Assembly: GCA_937923795.1 (NCBI GenBank)
Contig: CALDWI010000032.1
Coordinates: forward strand, 1-64,000
Origin: an uncultured Collinsella sp.
GTDB lineage: Bacteria > Actinomycetota > Coriobacteriia > Coriobacteriales > Coriobacteriaceae
Direction of reading: 5' to 3'
Length of the DNA: 64,000 nucleotides
Positions 1-8,536 of this stretch are shown one piece after another. Each line of letters opens with the position of its first letter. Within the stretch, counting starts at the first letter, position 1. Both the position numbers and the translations under genes were made by a program. The notes beneath the pieces are model-generated. The model did not search any database. It saw only the letters and a program-made list of their open reading frames with translations, and was not told where the DNA came from.

Positions 1-959
1 ACGCCGATCTGCACCTCGCCCTCGCCCGTCTCCAGGCAGCGCACGAGCTTTTCGAGCGTGATGAGATCCATGTTGACGCAGGTGGGCTGCACCGCGGGGA
101 AGTAGAACTTCTTGCCGGTGCCCTGGCAGCGGCGCTCGAGCTCGTAGAGCACGCCGCGGACCGTCACGATGATGAATTCGCTGGCGTCCGACTCCTCGGC
201 ATACTTGATGATGCCGGCGGTGGAGCCGATGTAGTCGGCCTCGGCCAGGACGTCGGCCTTGCACTCAGGATGCGCCAGCACGAGCGCGTTGGGGTGGGCC
301 TCCGTCGCGTCGACGATCTGCTCGACGGTGATGATGTGATGGCGCGGACAGTAGCCGTTGTTGAGGATGACGTGCTTTTGCGGCACCTGTTCGGCTACGA
401 AGCGGCCCAGGTTTTGGTCGGGAATGAACAGGATATGCTGCTGCGGCAGCTCGGACACGATCTTAACGGCGTTGGAGCTGGTGACGCACACGTCGCTCCA
501 GCTCTTGATCTCGACCGTGGAGTTGACGTAGCAGACCACGGCAAGGTCGTCACCGTACTCGGCGCGGGCGGCGTCGACCGTCTCGCGCTTGACCATGTGA
601 GCCATGGGACAGTCCGCGCCCGGCTCGGGCAGCAGCACGGTCTTGGTGGGGTTGAGCAGCTTGGCGCTCTCGCCCATAAACTCCACGCCGCACAGCACGA
701 TGGTCTGCTGCGGCAGGCTCTTGGCAAGCTTTGCCAGGTAAAAGCTGTCGCCGACGTAATCAGCCACGGCCTGTACCTCGGGCGCCACGTAATAGTGCGC
801 CAGGATCACCGCGTCACGTTGGGTTTTTAGTTGCTGAATGGCCTCGACGAGCTCTACGGGCACCAGTGCCGCGCGCTCCGTTGCCGTCGTTGCCGATGCT
901 AGGCCGGCCGCGATATCGCGTGCAAGCTCCGACGCATCCATGTTCGCGCTCTGTGCCAT
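1..959 (-). CDS. nadA: Quinolinate synthase NadA (3' end outside window)
   Basis: Makes quinolinate from iminoaspartate and dihydroxyacetone phosphate in de novo NAD synthesis, using a [4Fe-4S] cluster in the cytosol. The reverse-strand translation shows the NadA signatures LAHYY, VLCGVEFMGESAK, LLPEPGADCPMA, NNGYCPRHH and LAHPECKADV, so two of the cluster cysteines (CGVEFM and HPEC) are visible. About 319 codons lie in the window, close to the usual family length, so only a short C-terminal piece is missing. The start at 957-959 follows a purine-rich GAGAGGGGCC. No nadB or nadC is visible; they may lie beyond the left edge. The promoter region carries a palindrome described separately, which suggests repression by an NAD-sensing regulator. 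Confidence 0.95.
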   Translation of the reverse strand, partial: MAQSANMDASELARDIAAGLASATTATERAALVPVELVEAIQQLKTQRDAVILAHYYVAPEVQAVADYVGDSFYLAKLAKSLPQQTIVLCGVEFMGESAKLLNPTKTVLLPEPGADCPMAHMVKRETVDAARAEYGDDLAVVCYVNSTVEIKSWSDVCVTSSNAVKIVSELPQQHILFIPDQNLGRFVAEQVPQKHVILNNGYCPRHHIITVEQIVDATEAHPNALVLAHPECKADVLAEADYIGSTAGIIKYAEESDASEFIIVTVRGVLYELERRCQGTGKKFYFPAVQPTCVNMDLITLEKLVRCLETGEGEVQIG

Positions 960-994
960 CAAGGCCCCTCTCTTTTGGCGAATCTTGGGGCTTT

Positions 995-1044
995 AGTATG
1001 ACACCTAGGTTTACAGCTGACAAGACAGCTGTAAACCTAGGTGT
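995..1044 (-). promoter_or_regulatory. nadA promoter with overlapping 19-bp palindromic operator
   Basis: Reading leftwards, a -35 TTGTCA (1018-1023) and a -10 CATACT (995-1000) are 17 bp apart and sit 36 bp upstream of the nadA ATG. A perfect inverted repeat of 19 bp per arm (1001-1019 and 1026-1044, spacer 6) covers the spacer and the -35 box. There is no T-run, so an operator fits better than a terminator. An NAD or niacin repressor such as NiaR is the natural candidate, but that assignment is inference. Confidence 0.7.
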
Positions 1045-1252
1045 AAAGTTGAAATAAAGATTCAATCATGTGGCAGGTCCATATTCGAACTGGCAAGCTG
1101 AGGATAGCTGAGCTCTCGATGACGCGGGAGGCATCTTTCGCCACCGCAATACCGCTCGGCGCGAGTTGCACGACGCGGGGCGCAAATGGAACACGCCTCC
1201 GCGAGCGGTCCGCACCCAATGTGGCAAAATCGAACTACTAAGGGGGCTCAGA

Positions 1253-1975
1253 ATGCTCAAGATTATTGCCTGCGACGACGACGTCGCTTTTCTAGATAGA
1301 CTGCACCGGATGATCGACCGTTGGTCGAGCGAGACGGGCACGGCGGTCGATGTTGCGCTCGTCACGCGCGGCGAGGACCTGCTGGCCCGCCATGCCGCAT
1401 CGCGCGCCGACATCATCCTGCTCGACATGATCATGCCGCTCGTCAACGGCATGGACACCGCGCGCGAATTACGCCAGGCCGATACCGCCGTGCGCCTGGT
1501 GTTTCTCACCTCATCGCCCGAGTTTGCACTGGAGTCCTACGAGGTCCGCGCCTTCGACTATCTGCTCAAGCCCGTGGCCTACGAACGCCTGGCGCAGTTA
1601 CTCGACGAGCTTTCGAGCATGCGCCCGGCGGCAACCGATGAGCTCGTGATCAAAACGTCCTTTGGCTACCACGCCCTGCGCCTGTCCGACATCGAATATG
1701 CCGAGGCGCGCAACAAGCACGTGGTCTTCCACCTGCGCGACGGACGCGATATCGAGGCACTCGAGTCGTTCCGCAGCGTCGAGGACCGTTTGGCGCAAAA
1801 TGTCACCTTCTTTAAATGTCACCGTAGCTACCAGGTCAACTTGCGCAACATCGACCACTTCAATCGCACAGACATCGTCATGCGCTCCGGCGCGTGCATC
1901 CCGCTTTCGCGCAGCTGCAAGCAGGGATTCCGAGACGCCTACTTTGCGGTGCGTTTTGAGGGTGGGAGACACTGA
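1253..1975 (+). CDS. LytTR-family response regulator
   Basis: Cytosolic DNA-binding response regulator, about 240 residues. Residues 1-115 form a CheY-like receiver with the acidic pocket CDDD near residue 6, the phospho-acceptor in LLDMIMP, the switch residues in FLTSS and the lysine in LLKPV. Residues 135-235 form a LytTR DNA-binding domain (FKCHRSYQVNLRNI is typical). The ATG at 1253 is chosen because AGGGGGC precedes it and the receiver starts directly there; an in-frame upstream start would add a non-homologous tail. Its stop overlaps the ATG of the next gene (ATGA), so it forms an AgrA/AgrC-like pair with the kinase. No AgrD-like peptide gene is visible nearby. Confidence 0.9.
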   Translation: MLKIIACDDDVAFLDRLHRMIDRWSSETGTAVDVALVTRGEDLLARHAASRADIILLDMIMPLVNGMDTARELRQADTAVRLVFLTSSPEFALESYEVRAFDYLLKPVAYERLAQLLDELSSMRPAATDELVIKTSFGYHALRLSDIEYAEARNKHVVFHLRDGRDIEALESFRSVEDRLAQNVTFFKCHRSYQVNLRNIDHFNRTDIVMRSGACIPLSRSCKQGFRDAYFAVRFEGGRH

Positions 1976-3251
1976 TGGTCTCCTCGGTCGAAATGGTCCT
2001 TTGGGCAATCCACCACGCCACGACGCTGCTCTTTGGCGTCTTTGCCTCGGCGGCGTTGTGCGGTGTCGAGATCAACCGGCGTCATGCGCTTGAACTGGTG
2101 CTGGTCGGTGCCGTAACCGGATGCGCATTTGGCCTCGCCAATGCCGTCGGCGGCGAGCTTTTCGCCCGCCAGGTATATCCGCTCGTCGTGCATCTGCCGC
2201 TCGTCATCTATTTGTGCGCGCGCTACCGCCTGAGCCCGCTGCTTGCCGTGCTCGGCATTACGAGTGCCTATCTGAGCTGCCAGTTCAGCAATTGGATGGG
2301 CATCGCCGCATTTGCCGCAACCGATTCTCAGATCGCGTACTATCTGGCGCGCATCGCGACCACACTCGCCGTCTTTGCCGTCCTGTTGCATTGGGCCCGT
2401 GACATCGGTCCGCGCTTGGCGATTAAAAGCACCACCGAGCTGGGCATCCTTTTAATCCTGCCGCTCGTCTATTACGTCTTTGACTATGCCACCAACGTCT
2501 ACACCACGCTGTTCCACTCGGGCTCGGTGGTGACGGTTGAGTTTTTGGCATTTGCGCTCTGTGCCTTCTATCTTATGTTTCTTGCCGTTTACCTGCGCGA
2601 ATACGAAGAAAAGGAAACCGCCGAGCGAGAGCGCTGGATGCTCGAAACCCGCGACAGCGCCGCCATCAAAGAGCTCGAGGCTTGGCGTCAATCTGGGCGC
2701 GAGCTGTCGATTCTTCGCCACGATATGCGCCACTTCCTACGCGGCCTGGCCGCTTTAATTGAGGAGGGCCACACCGACGAGGCGCTCAAACGCATCGATG
2801 AACTCTGCGAAGTCGGCGATCGCACTCCGTACGCCGCTTCTGCGCCAACGAGACCGTAAACATCGCGCTTTCGTCATTTAACTCGGATATCAATAGAAAC
2901 GGCATTACCGCCAACCTGCGCGCCGCCGTACCCGAAACCATCCACGTAGGTGACGCCGACCTGTTTAGCGTGCTCTCAAATGCCTTGGAAAACGCTATCA
3001 CCGCTGCAAGCGCCGCACCCCAAGGAAAGCGATTCGTCGACTTTGACCTGCGATTAGAGGACGGCCAGCTGCTGCTGTTAGTTTCCAACACGTTTGACCG
3101 CGCGCCGCGCATGGTCGACGGCATGCCCGTAGCCGGGTACACCGGACACGGCTTTGGAACCAAGAGCATTAAGCTTGCCGTCGAACGCATGAACGGCAAC
3201 TGCCAGTTCCGCATTAACGGCGATCGGTTTGAGCTGCGCGCTGTGATGTAA
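1975..3251 (+). pseudogene. GHKL sensor histidine kinase split by a frameshift
   Basis: Partner kinase of the LytTR regulator. Residues 1-210 contain about six membrane segments. They are followed by a helix and the H-box LSILRHDMRHFLRG, typical of AgrC/GHKL kinases. The frame stops at 2859, but the missing ATPase half continues in another frame: from about 2832 it reads RRFCANETVNIAL, then the N-box NALENAITAAS and the G-box GHGFGTKSIKL, and stops at 3251. The two parts join at 2830-2834 with a one-base slip and no missing homology. I see no slippery heptamer, so a single-base deletion or sequencing error is more likely than programmed frameshifting. If intact it would be about 425 aa. If the shift is real, the system is probably inactive. 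Confidence 0.85.
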
Positions 3252-3325
3252 GGGCGCGGGCGCGACGGATTTGCGTTCCGCGGGTACGGCTCGCCCGCTC
3301 GGGGTCGTTTGTCGACGCGGGCTCG

Positions 3326-3901
3326 CTACAGCGGGGCGGCCGCCGGAGTCAGCTGCTTGATGTAGGCCCACATGCGCTGCTTAGCGGCCTTGTCAGTGAG
3401 CGCCGCCTCAAAACCGTCGAGCGCGAGCACGCGGCGGCCCTGCACATGAGCGACCAGGCCGGGCTTGAGCATGGCGGTGTCGAAGTCATCGATCGCCACG
3501 AGCATATCGGCGTAGGTCTCGCGCATGGCGTCAGCCGCGTTGTTGTCGAGCAGTAGCACCGCCTCGGGGTCCAAGGCCTCAAGCGCCTCGCGGAACAGCT
3601 CGCACGGCAGAGTCTCGCCCACCGCGACCGCTCCGTCGCCCACGCCGGCGACGCTTGCCAGCACGCAAAAATCCTCGGGCGCGTAACCGATGGCCCCAAG
3701 CGCCTTGCGCAACGCCGCGCCATCCGGGCCGGCGGCAAGCTCGCCACCCGAACGCTCGGCCTCGTCCAAATCGCCTTTGACCAGCACGATCGGCGAGCAC
3801 GCGTTGCCCGCGATACGCACGCCACGGACCGCAAGCGATGTGAGCTCTTGCTCGGCCGCCTGGGCGATGGCTTCTTTTTTCTGGCTTTGTGACGTGGACA
3901 T
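3326..3901 (-). CDS. Hypothetical protein, possibly a degenerate uracil-DNA-glycosylase-like fold
   Basis: Unrecognised soluble protein of 191 residues without signal peptide or membrane segment. The order of features faintly recalls family-4 uracil-DNA glycosylases: a beta strand (SPIVLVKG), a GG.LAAGPDGAALRKALGAIGY block resembling the GrPFvGpaGqlL loop region, and a C-terminal RRVLALDGFEAAL segment where the family has its HPxxLL motif. The catalytic and Fe-S cysteine residues of active enzymes are absent. The resemblance is weak and the function unknown. It is divergent to trxA. Its own -10 (TATAAT, 3931-3936 on the reverse strand) lies 30 bp upstream of the ATG. Confidence 0.75.
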   Translation of the reverse strand: MSTSQSQKKEAIAQAAEQELTSLAVRGVRIAGNACSPIVLVKGDLDEAERSGGELAAGPDGAALRKALGAIGYAPEDFCVLASVAGVGDGAVAVGETLPCELFREALEALDPEAVLLLDNNAADAMRETYADMLVAIDDFDTAMLKPGLVAHVQGRRVLALDGFEAALTDKAAKQRMWAYIKQLTPAAAPL

Positions 3902-3941
3902 GCGCTCTCCAATCGTTTACGTGCCCACCATTATATAAAAG

Positions 3942-3974
3942 AGCCGCCCGCGAGTGGTTGCTTTGCGGGCGGCT
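3942..3974. repeat. 10-bp GC-rich inverted repeat between divergent genes
   Basis: AGCCGCCCGC at 3942-3951 pairs perfectly with GCGGGCGGCT at 3965-3974. Read leftwards it is followed by CTTTTATATAAT, so it looks like a terminator stem fused to the -10 box of the 3901 gene. Its role is unclear; it may insulate the two divergent promoters. Confidence 0.5.
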
Positions 3975-4037
3975 GGGTATAAGCACGGTCGTACTGAGTT
4001 TTACGCGGCTGAGCCGCGTCACATTATGGAGGTCACC

Positions 4038-4358
4038 ATGGCTGACATTAAGCAGATTACCCCCGAGAATTTCGATTCCATCGTTAACGACAGTCTACCC
4101 GTGCTGGTCGATTTTTGGGCACCGTGGTGCGGGCCCTGTCGATCCCTCTCGCCCATCGTTGACGAGGTTGCCGATGAGCTGGCGGGCAAGCTTGCCGTTG
4201 CCAAATGCAACGTCGACGACAACCAGGACCTGGCCATGAAGTATGGCGTCATGAGCATCCCCACGCTGATTGTGTTTAAGAACGGCGAGGAGATTGACCG
4301 CTCGGTTGGCGCTCTGCCCAAGGCGAGGCTGCAGGCGCTGCTGGAGAAGCATCTGTAA
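4038..4358 (+). CDS. trxA: Thioredoxin
   Basis: Small cytosolic dithiol-disulfide oxidoreductase of 106 residues. It shows the full thioredoxin pattern: the active site FWAPWCGPCRSLSP at residues 26-39, the cis-proline in SIPTLIVF, and the C-terminal glycine helix. Length is exactly typical. The start ATG at 4038 is preceded by GGAGG at 4028-4032, which places it ahead of the upstream in-frame starts. It is monocistronic, with a terminator-like stem at 4471-4507. No thioredoxin reductase lies adjacent. Confidence 0.97.
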   Translation: MADIKQITPENFDSIVNDSLPVLVDFWAPWCGPCRSLSPIVDEVADELAGKLAVAKCNVDDNQDLAMKYGVMSIPTLIVFKNGEEIDRSVGALPKARLQALLEKHL

Positions 4359-4470
4359 TACGCTTGTTACTTACCCGCCGTCTATGAGCGCTTTTGCACC
4401 GCTCGCCGGACTTCTGGATGCACCGAGTGCAACCACGGATAGTATGGTAATCACAAACAGCCCCCAGTGA

Positions 4471-4507
4471 ACGGGTGCGGGTCGCACAGACTCGTACCCG
4501 TTTTCTT
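4471..4507 (+). terminator. Probable rho-independent terminator after trxA
   Basis: ACGGGTGCGGGTC and GACTCGTACCCGT flank a short loop and are followed by TTTTCTT at 4501. The stem has two mismatches. It lies 112 bp after the trxA stop and upstream of the next gene. Confidence 0.6.
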
Positions 4508-4579
4508 ATGCAGCTGCGCGCAGAGCGGGCGTAGTAAAATCTGAACCACTGAACTGCCCCATACAAAAGGAGATTTCCC

Positions 4580-4828
4580 ATGCATGATGTTGGAATGAAC
4601 ATGAGTCAGCTTGCCATGAGCGTCAAACAGGTCGACGACACCATCGAGCTCGCTCATGAGTGGAGCCATCAGCTGCTGCATGCGACCGAGAATTTTGACA
4701 TGGAGCGCATCGGCGCCAAGCTCGAGGCAGCCATGGCCGCGCTGCACGAGGCCCACGACGCACTCGAGGGCTACGAAGAGGCCATCGAGGCCGACCACAA
4801 CTCCGTCGGATCCGTGAAGCTGGTGTAA
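4580..4828 (+). CDS. 82-aa helical protein upstream of nikR, function unknown
   Basis: Small soluble protein of 82 residues, all helix-forming, rich in His, Met, Glu and Ala and with no cysteine (HDVGMNMSQ, HEWSHQLLHA, AALHEAHDALEGYEEA). I do not recognise the family. A strong AAAGGAG precedes the ATG, and the stop at 4828 is one base from the nikR GTG, so the two are co-transcribed. The His/Met content and the nickel-linked neighbours suggest a metal-related role, for example nickel buffering or a hydrogenase accessory function, but this is inference from context only. It lacks the CxxC zinc site of HypA and the G-domain of HypB. Confidence 0.8.
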   Translation: MHDVGMNMSQLAMSVKQVDDTIELAHEWSHQLLHATENFDMERIGAKLEAAMAALHEAHDALEGYEEAIEADHNSVGSVKLV

Positions 4829-4829
4829 A

Positions 4830-5342
4830 GTGGCCGGACACGAGCATGGCAGCGGATACGAGCACGAGCATCCGCACGGGGCGGACGGTGATGCGAGCTG
4901 CCACTGTAGTGGCTCCGGCTCCGAGCTGGTCCGCTTTTCGGTCACCGCGCCCGACGACCTGCTGCGCCGCTTTGACGAGCAGATCGCGCGCCGCGGCGAC
5001 GTGGCCAACCGCTCCGAGGCCGTGCGCGGCCTGATACGCGCCTCGATCGCCAAGGAGCAGATGCGCATGCCCGATGAGCATGTTATCGGGTCGCTCACCA
5101 TGATCTACGACCACCATACCGGCGACCTGACACGCCGCCTGGACGAGGTGCAGCACGACTACACCGACGAGATCGTATCGACCATGCACGTGCATCTGGA
5201 TCACCACAACTGCTTGGAGATTCTGGCGCTCAAGGGTCGCGGCGAGCGCGTCTACGAACTAGCCGACCGCCTGCTGGGCCTGCGCGGCGTTAAGCACGGC
5301 GAGCTCACGTGCGCCGCCACCAAGCAGAGCCTGGGGCTGTAG
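4830..5342 (+). CDS. nikR: Nickel-responsive regulator NikR
   Basis: Nickel-dependent ribbon-helix-helix repressor, 170 residues, cytosolic. After a His-rich tail of about 30 residues (GHEHGSGYEHEHPHG, which may itself bind metal and is longer than usual), residues 32-80 form the RHH domain (RFSVTAPDDLLRRFD, RSEAVRGLIR). The C-terminal ACT-like domain has the nickel ligands in MHVHLDHHNCLE, matching His87-x-His89-x5-Cys95 of E. coli NikR, with a further His in IYDHHTGDL for His76. GTG start, one base after the upstream stop. The position ahead of hypFCDE suggests control of hydrogenase maturation or nickel uptake. I did not find an operator matching the proteobacterial GTATGA-N16-TCATAC form. 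Confidence 0.93.
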   Translation: MAGHEHGSGYEHEHPHGADGDASCHCSGSGSELVRFSVTAPDDLLRRFDEQIARRGDVANRSEAVRGLIRASIAKEQMRMPDEHVIGSLTMIYDHHTGDLTRRLDEVQHDYTDEIVSTMHVHLDHHNCLEILALKGRGERVYELADRLLGLRGVKHGELTCAATKQSLGL

Positions 5343-5365
5343 CGGGATTTCCCGCAGCGCACCTG

Positions 5366-5436
5366 CCAAATAGGGACAGGTTTGTTTTGGCAGGTTTAGA
5401 AGTTTTACCTAACAAAATAAACCTGTCCCTTTTTGG
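5366..5436. repeat. Inverted repeat between nikR and hypF (GGGACAG family)
   Basis: Arms at 5366-5389 and 5413-5436 match at 22 of 24 positions (core AGGGACAGGTTT / AAACCTGTCCCT). The right arm ends 23 bp before the hypF ATG. A closely related single arm lies at 13645-13669. It may act as a terminator for nikR or simply be a REP-like element. Confidence 0.75.
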
Positions 5437-5459
5437 TCGGTTTTGATGAGGGGTGTCGC

Positions 5460-8144
5460 ATGCGGCATGCGCATATTCATGTGACGGGCATTGTGCAGGG
5501 CGTTGGCATGCGACCGTTTGTGTATCGCGAGGCCATGGCACATGGCATTTGTGGATGGGTGCTCAATGCGGGCGACGGCGTGCATATCGAGGCGCACGCT
5601 TTGGCCGATGCGCTCGATGCTTTTGTTGCCGCGCTTTCTGAGCATGCGCCTGCGGCAGCTCGCGTTGAGCGAGTCGATATTGCGGATTTGGAGCCTGGCG
5701 GCTGGAGCGCTGCCGATGAGCAGGGCTTTCACATTGTGGCGTCGCAGGACCAGACCGCGCACACGACGCTCGTCTCGCCCGATATCGCCACCTGTGACGA
5801 TTGCCTGCGCGAGTTGTTCGATCCCGCCGACCGACGCTATCACTACCCCTTTATCAACTGCACTAACTGCGGCCCACGCTTTACCATCATCCGATCGCTG
5901 CCTTATGACCGAGCGGCCACGTCGATGGATTGTTTTCCCATGTGTCCCAAGTGCGCTGCGGAGTATGTCGACCCACTCGACCGGCGTTTTCACGCGCAGC
6001 CCGATGCCTGCTTTGATTGCGGGCCGCATATTACGTGGCGCGAGGCTGTAAACGGCAATGCGTGCGGGAATTCGTCCGCGACACCGGCCGTCGGCACCAC
6101 ACGCGAGGCCAGCGACGCTATCATCGAGCGCTGCGTTGAGCTGCTGGCCAGCGGTGGCATCGTCGCCATCAAGGGCCTGGGCGGATTCCATCTAGCCTGT
6201 GACGCTGCCAACGAGCAGGCGGTGGCCGAGTTGCGCCGTCGCAAACGCCGCAGCAACAAACCACTTGCCGTCATGGTACGTAGTCTTGCTGATACCGAGC
6301 GCCTGTGTCATATCGATGATGCTGAACGCGATCTGCTCGCTGGCAGTATCCGCCCCATCGTGCTGCTGCGCCGGCGCACTGTTAGCGAGGACAACGACGG
6401 TTCCCCCGACATCCTCGCCCTCGCGCCATCTGTCGCGCACGACCTGCCCGAGCTCGGCGTCATGCTCCCCTATACGCCGCTTCAACATCTGTTGCTTGCC
6501 GCGGCAGAAGTCTGCGGTATGCACGCGCTCGTCATGACCAGCGGAAACCTGAGCGAAGAACCCATCGAGACCGACGACGACCTTGCCTGGGAACACCTCG
6601 TTGCCGCCGGCATCGCCGACGCGTTGCTCGGTAACGACCGCGCGATTCTCTCGCGCTATGACGATTCCGTGGTGCGCGTGGTCGACGGCGCCGTTATGCC
6701 CGTGCGCCGCGCTCGGGGATATGCACCCCAGCCGCTGCCGTTGCCGGCGCTCGACGGCGCTCCGTCCTGCGTGCTCGCCTGCGGGCCACAACAAAAGGCC
6801 ACGATTGCGCTCACACGTGAAGGGACGAACGGCGAGGCGCCCTGTTTTGTGTCGCAGCATATCGGCGATGTTGAAAACGGCGGGACCTTCGATGCCTGGA
6901 ACGCCGCGCGCACGCGCTTGGAAGATCTCTTTGATTTGGCGCCCGCCGCCTTGGCCTGCGATGTACACCCCAGCTATCTATCGGGCCAGTGGGCGCGCGA
7001 GCAGGCGCGAAAATGCAATCTGTCGCTCGTCGAGGTGCAGCACCATCATGCGCATATCGCGAGCGTAATGGCCGAGGCCATCGCCGCGGGCCAGCTTACA
7101 ACCGACGCGCGCGTCCTTGGCATCGCCTTTGACGGCACCGGCGCCGGCACCGATGGGACCATTTGGGGCGGCGAGTTTCTTGTTGCCAGCCTTGGCGGCT
7201 TTGAACGCGCCGCGCATTTGCGCACCTGGGCGCTCCCCGGCGGGGCGGCCTCCGTGCGCGACGCCCGCCGCAACGCCTTTGCCCTGCTCAGTGAGCTCGG
7301 CCTGCTTGAACACCCGGGGGCCGAGCGACTCTTGGGCGGCCTAGACGAGCAAACACGTAGGGTGACGGCAACGATGATCGAGCGCGGCATCAACAGCCCG
7401 CGCACCAGCAGCATGGGCCGCTTGTTTGATGCCGCGGCCGCGATCCTGGGCATTTGCGGGCAGGCAACCTACGAAGGCGAGCCCGCCATCGAACTCGAAG
7501 CCGCCGCCTGGCGCGCGCTCGGCAGCAAAATCGCCCATGTTCCCGACAATAAAGACGGCTGTTCCGCATCTGACCCATTGCGGCTGGACAGTTTGTTCAG
7601 ATTTGTATTAAATACAGACCCTCTAAACAACAGTTTTGGCTCAGGTTACCCCGAAGAGGGCTCTCCAGGCACCTCATTTGCGGCTAATTCGCCCATCGGA
7701 TACCCCAAATCAGCCCATTCGGGGACCTCGCAGACAATCTATGCCACCCATTGCTGCTCTAAAAAGTACAAATCTGAACTAACTGTCCAAGCAACCTCGA
7801 GCAGACCTCTCGTCCTGGACCCCAGCTCACTTTTTAAGGCGCTTTTGGAGGGAATCAGAGACGGCGTGCCTGCCGGCAGGCTCGCGCTCGACTTCCATGT
7901 CGCCGTCGCACGCGCGTCGGCCCGCATCGCAAACGAGATCTGCGCCCGTGAAAACCTCGACACCGTCGCGCTCTCGGGCGGTGTGTTCATGAACCGACTT
8001 TTACTCCGGCTCCTCACCCGCGAGCTCAAAAGCATGGGTCTCACCGTCTTGGTTCCCCACTCCGTGCCCGTCAACGACGGCTGCATCGCCTACGGTCAGG
8101 CGGCAGTCGCACGCACCCGCCTCGCACAGGTCGCACCGCAATAG
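5460..8144 (+). CDS. hypF: Carbamoyltransferase HypF with in-frame inserted element
   Basis: Makes the cyanide ligands of the [NiFe] centre: it carbamoyl-adenylates and transfers the group to HypE. Domains in order: acylphosphatase (1-90, HVTGIVQGVGMRPFV), two zinc-finger blocks (CDDCLREL, INCTNCGP, CPKCAAEY, CFDCGPHI; about 105-190), YrdC-like (210-400, KGLGGFHLAC, KRRSNKPLAVM), and Kae1-like (420-890; VQHHHAHIASVMAE, AFDGTGAGTDGTIWGGEF, SGGVFMNRLL, NDGCIAYGQ). The ATG at 5460 follows GAGGGG; an upstream TTG is possible. At about 894 residues it is longer than the usual 750 or so. Residues 709-776 are encoded by a palindrome-bounded 205-bp insert of foreign composition. The insert lies in the linker before LDPSSL, so activity may be preserved. 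Confidence 0.95.
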   Translation: MRHAHIHVTGIVQGVGMRPFVYREAMAHGICGWVLNAGDGVHIEAHALADALDAFVAALSEHAPAAARVERVDIADLEPGGWSAADEQGFHIVASQDQTAHTTLVSPDIATCDDCLRELFDPADRRYHYPFINCTNCGPRFTIIRSLPYDRAATSMDCFPMCPKCAAEYVDPLDRRFHAQPDACFDCGPHITWREAVNGNACGNSSATPAVGTTREASDAIIERCVELLASGGIVAIKGLGGFHLACDAANEQAVAELRRRKRRSNKPLAVMVRSLADTERLCHIDDAERDLLAGSIRPIVLLRRRTVSEDNDGSPDILALAPSVAHDLPELGVMLPYTPLQHLLLAAAEVCGMHALVMTSGNLSEEPIETDDDLAWEHLVAAGIADALLGNDRAILSRYDDSVVRVVDGAVMPVRRARGYAPQPLPLPALDGAPSCVLACGPQQKATIALTREGTNGEAPCFVSQHIGDVENGGTFDAWNAARTRLEDLFDLAPAALACDVHPSYLSGQWAREQARKCNLSLVEVQHHHAHIASVMAEAIAAGQLTTDARVLGIAFDGTGAGTDGTIWGGEFLVASLGGFERAAHLRTWALPGGAASVRDARRNAFALLSELGLLEHPGAERLLGGLDEQTRRVTATMIERGINSPRTSSMGRLFDAAAAILGICGQATYEGEPAIELEAAAWRALGSKIAHVPDNKDGCSASDPLRLDSLFRFVLNTDPLNNSFGSGYPEEGSPGTSFAANSPIGYPKSAHSGTSQTIYATHCCSKKYKSELTVQATSSRPLVLDPSSLFKALLEGIRDGVPAGRLALDFHVAVARASARIANEICARENLDTVALSGGVFMNRLLLRLLTRELKSMGLTVLVPHSVPVNDGCIAYGQAAVARTRLAQVAPQ
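7585..7789. mobile_element. 205-bp palindrome-bounded insert inside hypF
   Basis: The 23-bp ends at 7585-7607 and 7767-7789 are inverted copies with one mismatch (core GGACAGTTTGTTCAG against its complement). The enclosed DNA is visibly AT-richer than the rest of hypF and encodes a low-complexity stretch with runs of Ser, Asn, Gly and Pro unlike any HypF. The reading frame is open throughout. No target duplication is obvious. It resembles a MITE or a long REP-like element that was accepted in frame. Confidence 0.75.
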
Positions 8145-8275
8145 GCTGTTCGGCCAGCCCACAAGCCGCCGTCTCACAGGTGTAGCGCGTTTGCCCGCAG
8201 CGCCCGCGAGCGCTACCATCAACTGATGGATTATTGAGCGCCCGTCCAGCGCAAAGCGTATAAAAGGGGAACAAT

Positions 8276-8536
8276 ATGTGCCTTGCCGTTCCCGGTAAAG
8301 TAGTCAAACGCGACGACGACCTCAAGGCCACCGTCGACATGATGGGCATCGAGCGCCCCGTGTCGCTGCGACTCGTGCCGACGGCGCAGGTTGGCGACTA
8401 TATTCTCGTACACGCCGGCTTTGGCATCCAGATCGTCGACGAGCAGGAAGCGCAAGAAACGCTCGAGCTTGTTAATGCCATGTCCGAGCTGGTCGAAGAA
8501 GACCAACTGGCCAGCAACCCGGCCGAGGCATACTAG
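8276..8536 (+). CDS. hypC: Hydrogenase maturation chaperone HypC
   Basis: Small chaperone of 86 residues that carries the Fe(CN)2CO group with HypD and delivers it to the hydrogenase large-subunit precursor. The mature N-terminus MCLAVPGKV holds the essential Cys2, and the GDYILVHAGFGIQIVDEQEA block is family-typical. The start at 8276 follows AAGGGG. Its stop TAG overlaps the hypD GTG (TAGTG), which indicates translational coupling. Length is normal. It would serve EchE encoded near 57 kb. Confidence 0.96.
   Translation: MCLAVPGKVVKRDDDLKATVDMMGIERPVSLRLVPTAQVGDYILVHAGFGIQIVDEQEAQETLELVNAMSELVEEDQLASNPAEAY

Noticed and set aside
2821..2860. Programmed ribosomal frameshift in the GHKL kinase
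   Set aside because: No slippery heptamer or stimulatory hairpin is visible at the junction, and this family is not known to use frameshifting.
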